64,000 nt of DNA, from NCBI GenBank assembly GCA_944327105.1, contig CALVGN010000030.1:1-64000 (forward strand), read 5' to 3'. Under the pieces are notes generated by a model. The model was not told the DNA's origin, made no database searches, and worked only from the letters and a program-made list of their open reading frames with translations. The translations under genes and the position numbers were made by a program. This DNA is from an uncultured Erysipelotrichaceae bacterium. GTDB lineage: Bacteria; Bacillota_I; Bacilli_A; Erysipelotrichales; Erysipelotrichaceae. This document shows positions 26,831 through 35,333 of the stretch, one piece after another. Position 1 is the first letter of the stretch; every line of letters begins with the position of its first letter.

Positions 26831-27112
26831 TCAGTTGCCCTTAGCGGCTTTTTTGCCATCATGGAACTTCTTCATCAGCCCGGCATGACTCAAAATATTC
26901 CGCACGGTATCCGTAGGCTGAGCACCGTTGTTGAGCCATTTGAGCACCGCTTCTTCATCCAGATTGACAGCCGCCGGATTTCTGGTCGGATCATAAGTAC
27001 CGACTTCTTCGATATTGCGACCATCACGCGGACTTCTGCTGTCAGCGGCAACGATACGGTAGAACGGGGCTTTCTTGGCACCCATGCGTTTCAAACGTAA
27101 TTTAACTGCCAT
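26831..27112 (-). CDS. rpsP: 30S ribosomal protein S16
   Basis: A 93-residue protein beginning [30 protein letters not shown], the S16 signature, followed by IEEVGTYDP and [23 protein letters not shown] precedes the ATG. First gene of the rpsP-khpA transcript. Confidence 0.96.
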   Translation of the reverse strand: MAVKLRLKRMGAKKAPFYRIVAADSRSPRDGRNIEEVGTYDPTRNPAAVNLDEEAVLKWLNNGAQPTDTVRNILSHAGLMKKFHDGKKAAKGN

Positions 27113-27145
27113 ATGCTTTTTCCTCCTTAACCAGTAACGTCATTA

Positions 27146-27173
27146 AGTATACGGAATTGATATCAGGTGTCAA
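27146..27173 (-). promoter_or_regulatory. Consensus promoter of rpsP-khpA
   Basis: The minus strand has TTGACA (27168-27173), a 16-bp spacer and TATACT (27146-27151), about 34 nt before the rpsP ATG. The -35 is inside one arm of the hairpin that ends the preceding gene. Confidence 0.75.
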
Positions 27174-27195
27174 GTGTTTTTACTTGACACCTGAT
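27162..27195 (-). terminator. Long hairpin after the YgjV/GNAT gene, overlapping the rpsP promoter
   Basis: A perfect 14-bp inverted repeat ATCAGGTGTCAAGT/ACTTGACACCTGAT with a 6-nt A/T loop. There is no strong T-run after it, but position suggests termination of the upstream gene. TTGACA occurs in the hairpin on both strands. Confidence 0.5.
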
Positions 27196-27207
27196 GTGGC
27201 TTAACCA

Positions 27208-27813
27208 TCAAAGCACTTTGACATATCCATCATCACAATGCGTAAACCCCATTCCATTCAGGTAATGGATATGTTTCGCATTATTGCCTTGATAAACCAA
27301 TTCGTGATACCCCTGTTGCTTTAAATAAACGTATAACTGACGTCCAACGGAAGTATCCCGATAAGTCGGTGTAGTGTAATCCACCAATATATCGATGGTC
27401 TTACCATCGATCTTTCCGGCAAAAATTCCCACCAATTCGGTTTTAAGAAAAACGGAGAGGATACAATCCGCCTGTTGCAGATCACTTTGATAATGGGGGA
27501 AATAAGTCGACAAATCCGAACTGGTCTGCTCGAGAAAGTAGTGGATCAATGATTCATCCATCGTGGTTTTAACGACAGCATAAGCACGATTGAGACGCAT
27601 ATACTGGATCAAATAATAAATGTTGATACACACCAATGCCGCATTCATCAATGCTGTGGGATAAGCGGAGATGATCAACGAATAGATGACACTGATCAAT
27701 GATCCAATGGTATTGATGATCCGTAATTTAATGACCGACGCCATTAAAAAACTGATCAAAACCAGTGCTAATCCGATATAACCGATCAATTCAGCCATCA
27801 TATGTCCATCCAT
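27208..27813 (-). CDS. YgjV-like membrane domain fused to a GNAT acetyltransferase-like domain
   Basis: A 201-residue protein. Residues 1-80 contain three hydrophobic helices (IGYIGLALVLISFLMAS ... INTIGSLISVIYSLII ... NAALVCINIYYLIQYMRL), matching the YgjV-type inner-membrane family. Residues 85-201 look like a GNAT fold (LVGIFAGKIDGKTIDILVDY, a DTSVGRQLYVYLKQQG acetyl-CoA-loop-like helix, LNGMGF). The substrate is unknown. The start at 27813 follows AAAGGAG at good spacing. It lies alone between ffh and rpsP. Confidence 0.6.
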   Translation of the reverse strand: MDGHMMAELIGYIGLALVLISFLMASVIKLRIINTIGSLISVIYSLIISAYPTALMNAALVCINIYYLIQYMRLNRAYAVVKTTMDESLIHYFLEQTSSDLSTYFPHYQSDLQQADCILSVFLKTELVGIFAGKIDGKTIDILVDYTTPTYRDTSVGRQLYVYLKQQGYHELVYQGNNAKHIHYLNGMGFTHCDDGYVKVL

Positions 27814-27861
27814 ACAGTAACTCCTTTGCATGATCAAACCATGCGTTTGATTTATTCTACC

Positions 27862-27886
27862 AAAAAGACAGGTCTTTCAACCTGTC
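27862..27886 (-). terminator. Terminator after ffh
   Basis: Stem GACAGGT/ACCTGTC with a 6-nt loop and a TTTTT run on the minus strand. Confidence 0.8.
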
Positions 27887-27897
27887 GATGTGTCTTA

Positions 27898-29229
27898 TTA
27901 TTCACCCATCAGTTTACGGATATCTCCCTTGGACATCCGACCGACCATATTCATCATTTTCTTCATTTTTTCATACGAATTGATCGCTTTGGAAACATCA
28001 TTGACGCTCGTTCCACTGCCGGCTGCGATACGCCGTTTATGGGTGGAACGCAATTTGGATGGATTGGCACGTTCAGATGGTGTCATGGATTGAATGATGG
28101 CTTTGGTTTTTTTCATCGCATCACTGGCTTTCGCATCATCCACCATTTCCGATAACTGGTTCATACCCGGGATCATGCGAATCAAGGATGTCAATGGTCC
28201 CATCTTGGTCACGCTTTCCATCTGGAACAGCATATCATCCATGGTAAAGGTGCCATCCAGCATGCGCATGGCACTTTCTTCTGCTTTTTTCTGATCCATG
28301 GTTTCCTGGGCTTTTTCAACCAGAGAAACGATATCACCAAAGCCAAGGATCCGATCAGCCATGCGTTGGGGATAGAACGCTTCAAAATCATCGATTTTTT
28401 CACCGACACCGACAAATTGGATGGGAACACCAGTCAATGTTTTGACGGATAAGATACCACCACCTCGGGCATCACCATCGAATTTAGTGGCAACTAAACC
28501 GCTGATATGCAGTTTTTCATTGAATGCATTGGCAACGGTGACGATATCCTGACCAGTCATGGCATCGACCGTTAACAAAACGTGATCGGGTTTCAACACG
28601 GTTTCGATGGTCTTGACTTCTTCCATCAACGTTTCATCCACATGCAGACGTCCGGCAGTATCCACTAAGACGCAGTCATACGGATGGGTTTGAATATATG
28701 TCAATGCTTCATTGACGACCGAAACGGCACCAATGGATGGATCTTTGGCAAAAACATCGACACCGATGGTTGAACCAAGGGTCTGCAGCTGCTCAATGGC
28801 GGCAGGCCGTTGTGTATCCGCCGCAACCAGCAAAACAGATTTATTGAGTTTAGTTTTTAAATAGTTGGCGAGTTTGGCCAATGATGTGGTTTTACCCGTA
28901 CCTTGAAGACCGACGATCATGATTCGGGTTTGATCCGGTTTTAATGCAAATTCTTCTTGATCGCCACCCAACAATTCAACCAGACGATCATGGACGATCT
29001 TGACCAGCATTTGGCCGGGTTCAACGCTTTCCAGTACTTTTTGACCGAGGGCTTCGGATTTGACATCATCCAAAAACGTTTTGACGACTTTGTAATTGAC
29101 ATCCGCTTCCAACAAGGCAAGACGTACCTTGCGCAGCATCTCTTCCATATTTTTTTCGGATAAATGACCTTTGCCCTGGATATCACGGACAACTTCATTC
29201 AGTTTATGGGTCAATGAATCAAATGCCAT
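27898..29229 (-). CDS. ffh: Signal recognition particle GTPase Ffh
   Basis: A 443-residue SRP54 protein that binds signal sequences and 4.5S/SRP RNA and targets ribosomes to FtsY. Seen: G1 GLQGTGKTTSLAKLA, AADTQRPAAIEQL, G3 VDTAGRLH, G4 TKFDGDARGG, and a C-terminal Met-rich M domain (MERMDG-like helices, MIPGMNQLSEM, SGTSVNDV). Length is normal. The usual ylxM partner gene is not next to it; an SSB-like gene lies 41 bp upstream. Confidence 0.96.
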   Translation of the reverse strand: MAFDSLTHKLNEVVRDIQGKGHLSEKNMEEMLRKVRLALLEADVNYKVVKTFLDDVKSEALGQKVLESVEPGQMLVKIVHDRLVELLGGDQEEFALKPDQTRIMIVGLQGTGKTTSLAKLANYLKTKLNKSVLLVAADTQRPAAIEQLQTLGSTIGVDVFAKDPSIGAVSVVNEALTYIQTHPYDCVLVDTAGRLHVDETLMEEVKTIETVLKPDHVLLTVDAMTGQDIVTVANAFNEKLHISGLVATKFDGDARGGGILSVKTLTGVPIQFVGVGEKIDDFEAFYPQRMADRILGFGDIVSLVEKAQETMDQKKAEESAMRMLDGTFTMDDMLFQMESVTKMGPLTSLIRMIPGMNQLSEMVDDAKASDAMKKTKAIIQSMTPSERANPSKLRSTHKRRIAAGSGTSVNDVSKAINSYEKMKKMMNMVGRMSKGDIRKLMGE

Positions 29230-29270
29230 GGGAAATCTCCTTTTTGTAGCGGTTGTTATTCTACCATGGT

Positions 29271-29585
29271 CTAACCATTAAATGAACATTTCTCCGCAAC
29301 GACTCGAATCATCGATATGGTTTGACCATCGACAACCATGGGTTTGGTTTCCAATCGTCCGATAATGACGATATCGCTGCCGGCTTTGCCGGCAGCCTGC
29401 AGATCCAAAAATGCACCTTTCCACATCACCACCGTAAAAAGATCATGTTTGAACGCACCATCGACATCTTTGAATGGTCGAAAGACTTTGATCGTTACGG
29501 GAATGTAAAAATCCTCCGTTTTGACTTTGGTGGTCTTGGGATCCTCCATGAGTTTGCCGATCATGATGACCTGTGTCATATCCAT
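29271..29585 (-). CDS. Small single-stranded DNA-binding (OB-fold) protein
   Basis: A 104-residue OB-fold protein: TQVIMIGKLMEDPKTTKV, FYIPVTIKVFRPFKD, FTVVMWKGAFLDLQ, DIVIIGRLETKPMVVDGQ. The strand order resembles SSB, but the acidic C-terminal tail of canonical SSB is absent. A near-perfect AAAGGAGGT sets the ATG at 29585. It lies between yebC and ffh. Two exact copies of the palindrome (29266, 29317) lie in its end, one across the stop codon. A second SSB-like gene is at 51.2 kb. Confidence 0.7.
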   Translation of the reverse strand: MDMTQVIMIGKLMEDPKTTKVKTEDFYIPVTIKVFRPFKDVDGAFKHDLFTVVMWKGAFLDLQAAGKAGSDIVIIGRLETKPMVVDGQTISMIRVVAEKCSFNG

Positions 29586-29617
29586 ATTGATTACCTCCTT
29601 TTTTATCAATGGATATT

Positions 29618-29683
29618 AAAAAAAGCTGGTTTTACCCAGCTGGATAATGGTTAAACCAAAAGAAAAAGCAGGCTATGCCTGCT
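29618..29683 (-). terminator. Tandem terminators after yebC
   Basis: The first hairpin, AGCAGGC/GCCTGCT (29667-29683), uses the yebC TAG in its loop and is followed by TTTTTC. The second, AGCTGG/CCAGCT (29624-29641), is followed by seven T residues. Between them is a near-exact palindrome copy (29647-29659). Confidence 0.85.
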
Positions 29684-30401
29684 CTTCGACAACATTGGTG
29701 TAGATTTTTTGAACATCCTCACACTCATTGAGCAATGTCATCAATCGATTCCACATTTCTTTGTCTTCCGGATTGGTCAATGTCACCGTTTCATTGGGGA
29801 TCATCTGGATCTCGGATACATCAAAAGTACAATCGGGAATCAATGTTTCAATGGCTTCCTGTGCTTTATGGAAATCGGTGGGTTCGGTGTAAACGGTCAT
29901 AATACCGTCTTCCACTTCGATATCTTTGACGTTGACATCGGCATTGATCAACGTATCCAACATGGTTTCCTCATCATCATAACTGAAGGAAAGCACACCA
30001 CTGTTATCGTAGTTAAACGATACGGAACCGCTGACACCGACTTTGCAATGACTTTTGTTGAAGCATGTTTTCACTTCGGAAACTGTACGGTTGGTATTAT
30101 CCGTCAGGCAGTCAACGATCAATGTCGCTGCACCGGGTCCAAACCCTTCATAACGGCATTCGATATAGTTTTCATCACTGCCGCCTGCGGCTTTGGCGAT
30201 GGCACGCTTGATCACATCCATCGGGACCTGGTTGGCTTTGGCTTCCGCGATTTTGCGTTTGAGGATCAGATTCATATCGGGATCAGGAACACCGCTTTTG
30301 GCTGCCATATAGACTTCTTTGCCATAACGTGAATAAACTTTGGTTTTCATTGCCGCGGTTTTGGCCATAGCGGCCGCGCGGACTTCATGCGCTCTTCCCA
30401 T
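29673..30401 (-). CDS. YebC/PmpR-family protein
   Basis: A 242-residue protein beginning GRAHEVRAAAMAKTAAMKTK, then KRAIAKAAGG and YEGFGPGAATLIVDCLTDN, the YebC/TACO1 family in its YeeN-like subtype (GRAHEVR start). Members act as transcription regulators or as ribosome-associated factors easing stalls at proline-rich stretches. It is downstream of a HAD phosphatase gene with its own GGAG Shine-Dalgarno. Confidence 0.88.
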   Translation of the reverse strand: MGRAHEVRAAAMAKTAAMKTKVYSRYGKEVYMAAKSGVPDPDMNLILKRKIAEAKANQVPMDVIKRAIAKAAGGSDENYIECRYEGFGPGAATLIVDCLTDNTNRTVSEVKTCFNKSHCKVGVSGSVSFNYDNSGVLSFSYDDEETMLDTLINADVNVKDIEVEDGIMTVYTEPTDFHKAQEAIETLIPDCTFDVSEIQMIPNETVTLTNPEDKEMWNRLMTLLNECEDVQKIYTNVVEEQA

Positions 30402-30446
30402 ATTTGTTTTCTCCTTGAATTAACGGAACAATTATAATACGTTTGC

Positions 30447-31190
30447 TCATCGCGTCAAATAGCGGATACAGTCGCTGATATTGGTAAAGATATGGGTGGC
30501 AGCGGACTTCGCAGTGGCTGAACCACGCTGGACCGCATAGCCGTGATAGGCCTGGATCATGGGAATGTCATTGGCTCCATCTCCGATAACATGGATATCC
30601 TGTTGCTTGAAATGACGGGCGGCGATCGCAACAGCGTTGGCTTTGGTTACGTGAGCCGCCATGATATCAATGGAAAAACCATTGGGAAACGCAATCAGAG
30701 GGTAGTTATGGATCAAACCATCGATTAATGTGGTCTTTTCACGGTGTTTGATGAAATAAACCACAAATGAAACCACATGTTTCTGCTCTACCATCGCATC
30801 CACCGATAAATCCGACAATCCCATATTCCGCTTGAATGTAAACCGCCCAAATCCATGATACGCATAGGATTTCCCATCGCATACCGCATACCCATAACAG
30901 GCGTGTTTGAGCTTTTGATTGACGGTATCAGCTAAGTTTGCATCAATACCAAAACGGGTGATTTCATGACAACACCCATCGGCAATCACGGCTCCGTTAT
31001 TGCCGATGATCACATCCGCTCGTAGATGATTTTGGTCCAACAAATGGTGGATGGTGGTGACACTTCGGCCCGATGCAATGCCAAACAAATGCCCTTGATT
31101 TTGAAAGGTAAGGATGGCTTGACGCTCGGTTTCGCGGATTCGACCATCAATCTGGGTTAACGTCCGATCATAATCACTGATCAGAATCAC
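30447..31190 (-). CDS. HAD-superfamily (Cof-type) sugar phosphatase
   Basis: A 247-residue hydrolase with motif I SDYDRTLT (nucleophile Asp), motif II ASGRS, and the C-terminal GDGANDIPMI with the metal-binding Asp pair, the Cof/type IIB layout. Substrate unknown, probably a sugar phosphate. It begins with GTG, overlapping the stop of the glycosyltransferase gene upstream as GTGA; AAGGAG is 8 nt before. Co-translation suggests a role with the preceding transferase pair. Confidence 0.82.
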   Translation of the reverse strand: MILISDYDRTLTQIDGRIRETERQAILTFQNQGHLFGIASGRSVTTIHHLLDQNHLRADVIIGNNGAVIADGCCHEITRFGIDANLADTVNQKLKHACYGYAVCDGKSYAYHGFGRFTFKRNMGLSDLSVDAMVEQKHVVSFVVYFIKHREKTTLIDGLIHNYPLIAFPNGFSIDIMAAHVTKANAVAIAARHFKQQDIHVIGDGANDIPMIQAYHGYAVQRGSATAKSAATHIFTNISDCIRYLTR

Positions 31191-31663
31191 AACCCAAGCT
31201 CCTTGGCGATATCATCCAGCAATTGGTACTGATTGCTTTGCCATGGCAATGGTTTGAAATCTTTGGCCTTTTCGATCACTTTTCCAAGATCATTTGGATC
31301 CATGCAAGCGAGAAGATGATGGGCTTTGGCAAACGTATCGATAATCTGCAGCTGGTGGTCATTTTCATGTTCCCCATACGCCACACGACGTGGAACAGCA
31401 ATGATGGTCTTATTCAATTTCAACGCATTCATGATCGTTCCTACACCACCATGCGTGATCAACAGATCACATTGATTCAGATAATCATTAAAGGTGGTCA
31501 TATCCATAAACGGAATAATCGTCATGGTTGGATCGCTAAACGATGTGGTTCCATTTTGAACCACGATTTCTTCCTTGATCTGACCATTGTTTTTCAATGT
31601 CCGCACAGCTTCCAACAACCGGTGAAACGGTTTGTCCTGTGTTCCGATCGTTACAAAAATCAT
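31187..31663 (-). CDS. Alg13/PssE-like glycosyltransferase subunit
   Basis: A 158-residue GT28 C-terminal-type domain: MIFVTIGTQDKPFHRLLEAV, VVQNGTTSF, ITHGGVGTIMNALKLNK (UDP-sugar site), VPRRVAYGEHENDHQ. This is the catalytic half of two-part transferases such as Alg13/Alg14 and bacterial PssE/PssD or Cps14F/G. ATG 31663 is chosen: it overlaps the stop of the partner gene as TAATG and follows GGGAG. Acts at the membrane inner face with its partner. Confidence 0.85.
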   Translation of the reverse strand: MIFVTIGTQDKPFHRLLEAVRTLKNNGQIKEEIVVQNGTTSFSDPTMTIIPFMDMTTFNDYLNQCDLLITHGGVGTIMNALKLNKTIIAVPRRVAYGEHENDHQLQIIDTFAKAHHLLACMDPNDLGKVIEKAKDFKPLPWQSNQYQLLDDIAKELGL

Positions 31664-32139
31664 TAAAATACACTCCCTGCATATCGTGCATTGGGATACA
31701 CTTCCAGCATGGTTGGCCATTGCACATAAAACACATCCGCAATTTTATAGACGATTTTCCCCGCTGCCGTCGCAGTGGTCGCATTGGCAAAAGTTTCGAT
31801 ATAAATCACCTTCCGTTTAAACAGATGTGCAATAAAACATAGCGGAACGGCGGTATGTGTTCCGGTGGTGACCACCGCATCGGGGCGAATCGTTATGAAA
31901 TACCAAAATGAAATCAAAATATTCATAGGAAAAATAAAGATGTATTTGCCCATATGGGCCTTGGTGGCATAAAGCAATGTCTTCACCCGGTTCCCATACG
32001 TCGTTTTCAAAGAATCCAGTGTCGGATTGGTTTCTGTAATGATCGTATAATCACATCGATCAAACAGTGGTTTGAGCTGCAGCAGTTCATTCAAATGCCC
32101 GCCCATACTGGAAATGAATATCACTTTTTTCAATTTCAT
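31663..32139 (-). CDS. Alg14/PssD-like membrane subunit of the glycosyltransferase
   Basis: A 158-residue protein: VIFISSMGGHLNELLQLKPLF, ITETNPTLD, a hydrophobic segment (FIFPMNILISFWYFITIRP), TTGTHTAVPLCFIAHLF and IETFANATTATAAGKIVY. This matches the Alg14 family, which anchors Alg13-type subunits to the membrane and binds the lipid-linked acceptor. The start is uncertain: ATG 32139 fits the family, ATG 32178 lies in the ptsI terminator T-run; neither has a good Shine-Dalgarno. No other polysaccharide genes are nearby. Confidence 0.8.
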   Translation of the reverse strand: MKLKKVIFISSMGGHLNELLQLKPLFDRCDYTIITETNPTLDSLKTTYGNRVKTLLYATKAHMGKYIFIFPMNILISFWYFITIRPDAVVTTGTHTAVPLCFIAHLFKRKVIYIETFANATTATAAGKIVYKIADVFYVQWPTMLEVYPNARYAGSVF

Positions 32140-32179
32140 AGTCGTATTTTTTTGTGTCGTCCCAATCGCAGTAATCATT

Positions 32180-32207
32180 AAAAAAGGAAGAGGCGAACCT
32201 CTTCCTT
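32180..32207 (-). terminator. Terminator after ptsI
   Basis: A 10-bp stem AAGGAAGAGG/CCTCTTCCTT with a 4-nt loop and six T residues on the minus strand. Confidence 0.85.
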
Positions 32208-32217
32208 ATAGTTTACA

Positions 32218-33927
32218 CTATTTGCCCACGACTGACTTGACCAGTTCGGTCACTTCTTCGCAGGTATCCAGTTTCAATGCCTTCTCGGCCATTTCCTTCA
32301 TCTTTTCATAGGAGAGACCGCGAATCATCTTGCGGGCACGTAGAATGGATGTCGCGCTCATGGAGAACTCATCCAGTCCAAGACCCAGCAGAACCGGGGC
32401 CGCCAGTTCATCACCAGCCATTTCACCGCACATGCCGCACCATTTGCCTTGGCTATGAGCACCATCGATGGCCAGTTTGACCAGACGTAAAATGGACGGA
32501 TTAAGCGGCTGATACAGGTAACTGACTTTTTCGCTCATACGGTCAGCGGCCATCGTGTACTGGATCAAATCGTTGGTACCGATGGAGAAGAAGTCGGCTT
32601 CTTTGGCAAACTGATCAGCCAAAACGGCACTTGCCGGAATTTCGACCATCATGCCCACTTCGATATTATCGGCGACAGCCACACCTTCGCTCATCAATTT
32701 TGCTTTTTCTTCTTCGTACACGCCTTTGGCTTCACGGAATTCCTTCAAAGTGGCAATCATCGGGAACATAATGGCCAGTTTGCCGTAAACACTGGCACGC
32801 AACAGGGCACGCAGTTGGACGCGGAATACATCTTTGCGATCCAGACAGAAACGAACGGCACGATAACCAAGGAACGGGTTCATTTCTTCCGGGAAGGTGA
32901 AGTATTTCAACTTCTTATCACCGCCGATATCCAGTGTACGGATGACCACGCGTTTGCCATTCATTTTTTCCAAAACGGTCTTGTAAGCGGCAAATTGCTC
33001 ATCTTCGCTTGGGAAGTCCGTTTCACTGTTCATATACAGGAATTCGGTACGGAACAGACCAACGCCTTCGCCACCGTTGCTCAGCACGGCATCCACATCT
33101 TTCGGAGAACCGATGTTGCCGGCCAAATCGACCACATGGCCATCGGTCGAAATGCTCTTTTCATTGACCAAAACCTTCAATGCAGCGCGTTCTTGAGCAA
33201 ATTCTTCTGCCCGTTTGGCATAAGTTTTCTTCTGTTCTTCGCTTGGATCGAGAATCACTTCACCATTGAGGGCATCCAAAATGATTTCCTGACCCATCGT
33301 AGCGGTTTCCATGATGCCTTTGCAACCAACAACTGCTGGGATTTCCAGAGAGCGGGCCATGATGGCGCTATGACTGGTTCTACCACCGATTTCAGTGGCA
33401 AAACCAAGGGTATATTTCTTGTTGAGCTGAGAAGTATCGGAAGGTGTCAGGTCATTGGCGACAATGACGACCTGCTCATCAATGGTGGTCAGATCCGGAA
33501 TGGTCACACCACACAGATTACATTTCAGACGGAATGTGACATCGCGCACATCCGCTGCTCTTTCCTTAAAGTAAGCATCTTCCATGTTTTCAAACATGGT
33601 CACCATCATGTTGCCGACACTGTCTGCCGCATATTCAGCGTTACAATGTTCATTCTTGATGGTTTCTTTCATCTGGCCTTTCAGTTCCGGGTCATTGGCC
33701 ATCATCAAATGTGCATCAAAAATCGCCAGTTCTTCCGCTGAAAGATTGGCAGCGGCTCTGGATTTGATCAATTCGATGTCGGCTTTTGTCTTTTCAAAAC
33801 CGGCATTCAATTTTTCTAGTTCACAATCGACGTCCGCTTCCTTCTTGACAATGGTTAATTTGGGTTCTTCAAGTTTATAGACCTTTGCGATCGCAATTCC
33901 TGAAGAAGCAGCAATACCTTTAAGCAT
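32218..33927 (-). CDS. ptsI: PTS enzyme I (phosphoenolpyruvate-protein phosphotransferase)
   Basis: A 569-residue cytoplasmic enzyme passing phosphate from PEP to HPr for sugar uptake. Seen: active-site His in [17 protein letters not shown] near residue 190, PEP-site sequences [11 protein letters not shown] and [11 protein letters not shown], and the Cys-bearing [10 protein letters not shown]. The usual ptsH neighbour is absent, so ptsI is a lone gene with its own promoter, a cre-like site and a terminator. Confidence 0.95.
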   Translation of the reverse strand: MLKGIAASSGIAIAKVYKLEEPKLTIVKKEADVDCELEKLNAGFEKTKADIELIKSRAAANLSAEELAIFDAHLMMANDPELKGQMKETIKNEHCNAEYAADSVGNMMVTMFENMEDAYFKERAADVRDVTFRLKCNLCGVTIPDLTTIDEQVVIVANDLTPSDTSQLNKKYTLGFATEIGGRTSHSAIMARSLEIPAVVGCKGIMETATMGQEIILDALNGEVILDPSEEQKKTYAKRAEEFAQERAALKVLVNEKSISTDGHVVDLAGNIGSPKDVDAVLSNGGEGVGLFRTEFLYMNSETDFPSEDEQFAAYKTVLEKMNGKRVVIRTLDIGGDKKLKYFTFPEEMNPFLGYRAVRFCLDRKDVFRVQLRALLRASVYGKLAIMFPMIATLKEFREAKGVYEEEKAKLMSEGVAVADNIEVGMMVEIPASAVLADQFAKEADFFSIGTNDLIQYTMAADRMSEKVSYLYQPLNPSILRLVKLAIDGAHSQGKWCGMCGEMAGDELAAPVLLGLGLDEFSMSATSILRARKMIRGLSYEKMKEMAEKALKLDTCEEVTELVKSVVGK

Positions 33928-33957
33928 AAGTTTGTTGTTCCTCCAATTTCTATGTAA

Positions 33958-33980
33958 ATTTTAGCATCAAAGCGTTTACA
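33958..33980 (-). promoter_or_regulatory. ptsI promoter with overlapping cre (CcpA) site
   Basis: The minus strand reads TGTAAACGCTTTGA (33967-33980), which fits the cre consensus TGWAARCGYTWNCA at 13 of 14 positions. It is directly followed by the extended -10 TGCTAAAAT (33958-33966). The overlap predicts catabolite repression of ptsI. A GGAGG lies before the ptsI ATG. Confidence 0.65.
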
Positions 33981-34037
33981 TGAATCGATAAATTCAAAAA
34001 GTATTCTGTTCGCGACAAAAGATTTCATGGTGCTCCA

Positions 34038-34046
34038 TGTTAAAAT
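34038..34046 (+). promoter_or_regulatory. Extended -10 promoter immediately before the CPBP-like gene
   Basis: TGTTAAAAT, an extended -10, ends 7 nt before ATG 34054 (and overlaps ATG 34045). There is no Shine-Dalgarno, so the transcript may start at or very near the initiation codon. Confidence 0.45.
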
Positions 34047-34053
34047 GAATGAT

Positions 34054-34701
34054 ATGAAGCGAATGTCCATCACCAACTGTCTGTTGATCGTATTGTTGTT
34101 TCTGGCCTTACGGTTAAGCCAACCATTAGCCACATTACTCAATGTCAACCTGCTTACCGCCAGCACCTGGATGATTTCTTTAGTGGCTTTACTGACTGCT
34201 TTATTGATGGGGCCAGTCATTCAACGTCATATCAAACGATTATTCCATCAACCCGGTACGACAATAATGTTCTATCTGATCGGGGTTGCTGTTTTTTTCA
34301 CATTGCTTTATGGTACGGCCATCGTCAACTTTCCCTCACCATTTAACATTCTTGAACAGATCACAACATTGGATTTGACTGGTAAATTACTGGCTTTGCT
34401 TGCTGTGACCATATTACTGCCGTTTGTTGAAACCACCGTCTACAAAGCATTGACCGATCGCATGCCCATTGCCTATAACGAAATTCCGACTTTATTGCTT
34501 TCGGCGTTATTGTTCGGATTAATCAATTGTTTGGCATTGATGCCATTGGATATCGCTATCTTTCCGATATATTTTCTGGTATGTACCGGATTTGGTTTGA
34601 TCATTGCATATATTTACAATCAAACGACATCACTAGCGGTTGCAGAAATGGCGTTGAGTCTGGCGATACTGATCTTCCATATCGGGATTTTATGGTTATA
34701 A
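34054..34701 (+). CDS. CPBP-like polytopic membrane protein (degenerate active site)
   Basis: A 215-residue protein with six or seven hydrophobic helices. LPFVETTVYKALTDR resembles motif 1 of CPBP (CAAX protease/bacteriocin-processing) membrane proteins, but the diagnostic EE-x3-R is degenerate. SALLFGLINC and a later GLIIAYIYNQT helix match motif 2/3 positions poorly. It may be a non-catalytic relative. It is the only rightward gene between 3.4 and 60 kb. The start is uncertain among ATG 34027, 34045 and 34054; the -10 box favours the later two. Confidence 0.55.
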   Translation: MKRMSITNCLLIVLLFLALRLSQPLATLLNVNLLTASTWMISLVALLTALLMGPVIQRHIKRLFHQPGTTIMFYLIGVAVFFTLLYGTAIVNFPSPFNILEQITTLDLTGKLLALLAVTILLPFVETTVYKALTDRMPIAYNEIPTLLLSALLFGLINCLALMPLDIAIFPIYFLVCTGFGLIIAYIYNQTTSLAVAEMALSLAILIFHIGILWL

Positions 34702-34720
34702 CCAGGCTTATCGAAGGACG

Positions 34721-34755
34721 GATAACGGGGTGAGTTTTCAACTCACCCCGTTATC
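34721..34755. terminator. Bidirectional terminator between CPBP-like gene and hpf
   Basis: A 16-bp stem GATAACGGGGTGAGTT with its complement and a 3-nt loop, serving convergent genes. Confidence 0.85.
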
Positions 34756-34785
34756 GTTTCATCCAAAGGAAAGGAAGGAAAGCAC

Positions 34786-35322
34786 TTATTGCGGATCATC
34801 GACTTCGATTAAGCCATACCCGCCTTCTCGACGCCGATACACAACAGCGACCACATCATCGACCTTATCATGGAACACGAAGAAATCATGATCCAGCATT
34901 TCCATCTGGGTAATGGCTTCTTCCAGATCCATCGGTGTCAGTGTGATGGTTTTGGTTTTAACAGCAACATCGCCTTTGTCGAGCAATTCATCATCTTGTT
35001 CGATGAATGCTTCAACCAATGCATCCCGGTGTTTTCGGGATAAACGGGTCTTTTGGCGACGGATCTGATCTTCGAGTTTGTCGATGGCCAGATCGATGGC
35101 GGCATAAAGATCCTGATGCATGACTTCAGTACGCAATGTGCCGACTTTGGTGGGGATGGTGACTTCGATTTTCTGGGTGGTCGGATAGACACGGACCACT
35201 ACACGGGCAATCGTATCGGGATCGATCAGCAGATATTTGTCCAGGAAAGAAAGCTTTTGCTCAATTTTAGTGCGCATCCCTTCCGTGACTGTGACATTTT
35301 TTCCAACGATTTCAAAACGCAT
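34786..35322 (-). CDS. hpf: Long-form ribosome hibernation promoting factor
   Basis: A 178-residue protein. Residues 1-100 are the RaiA/HPF fold (MRFEIVGKNVTVTEGMRTKIEQKL, RVYPTTQKIEVTI). A linker leads to the C-terminal dimerisation domain (TPMDLEEAITQMEMLDHDFFVFHD, VYRRREGGYGLIEVD). Long HPF dimerises 70S ribosomes into 100S particles in stationary phase. ATG 35322 follows GAGGAGG at good spacing; the upstream extension overlaps the neighbour and is not conserved. Confidence 0.94.
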   Translation of the reverse strand: MRFEIVGKNVTVTEGMRTKIEQKLSFLDKYLLIDPDTIARVVVRVYPTTQKIEVTIPTKVGTLRTEVMHQDLYAAIDLAIDKLEDQIRRQKTRLSRKHRDALVEAFIEQDDELLDKGDVAVKTKTITLTPMDLEEAITQMEMLDHDFFVFHDKVDDVVAVVYRRREGGYGLIEVDDPQ

Positions 35323-35333
35323 ACAATTCCTCC

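Noticed and set aside
32815-33741. 308-codon rightward ORF opposite ptsI
   Set aside because: Antisense shadow; ptsI is complete on the other strand.
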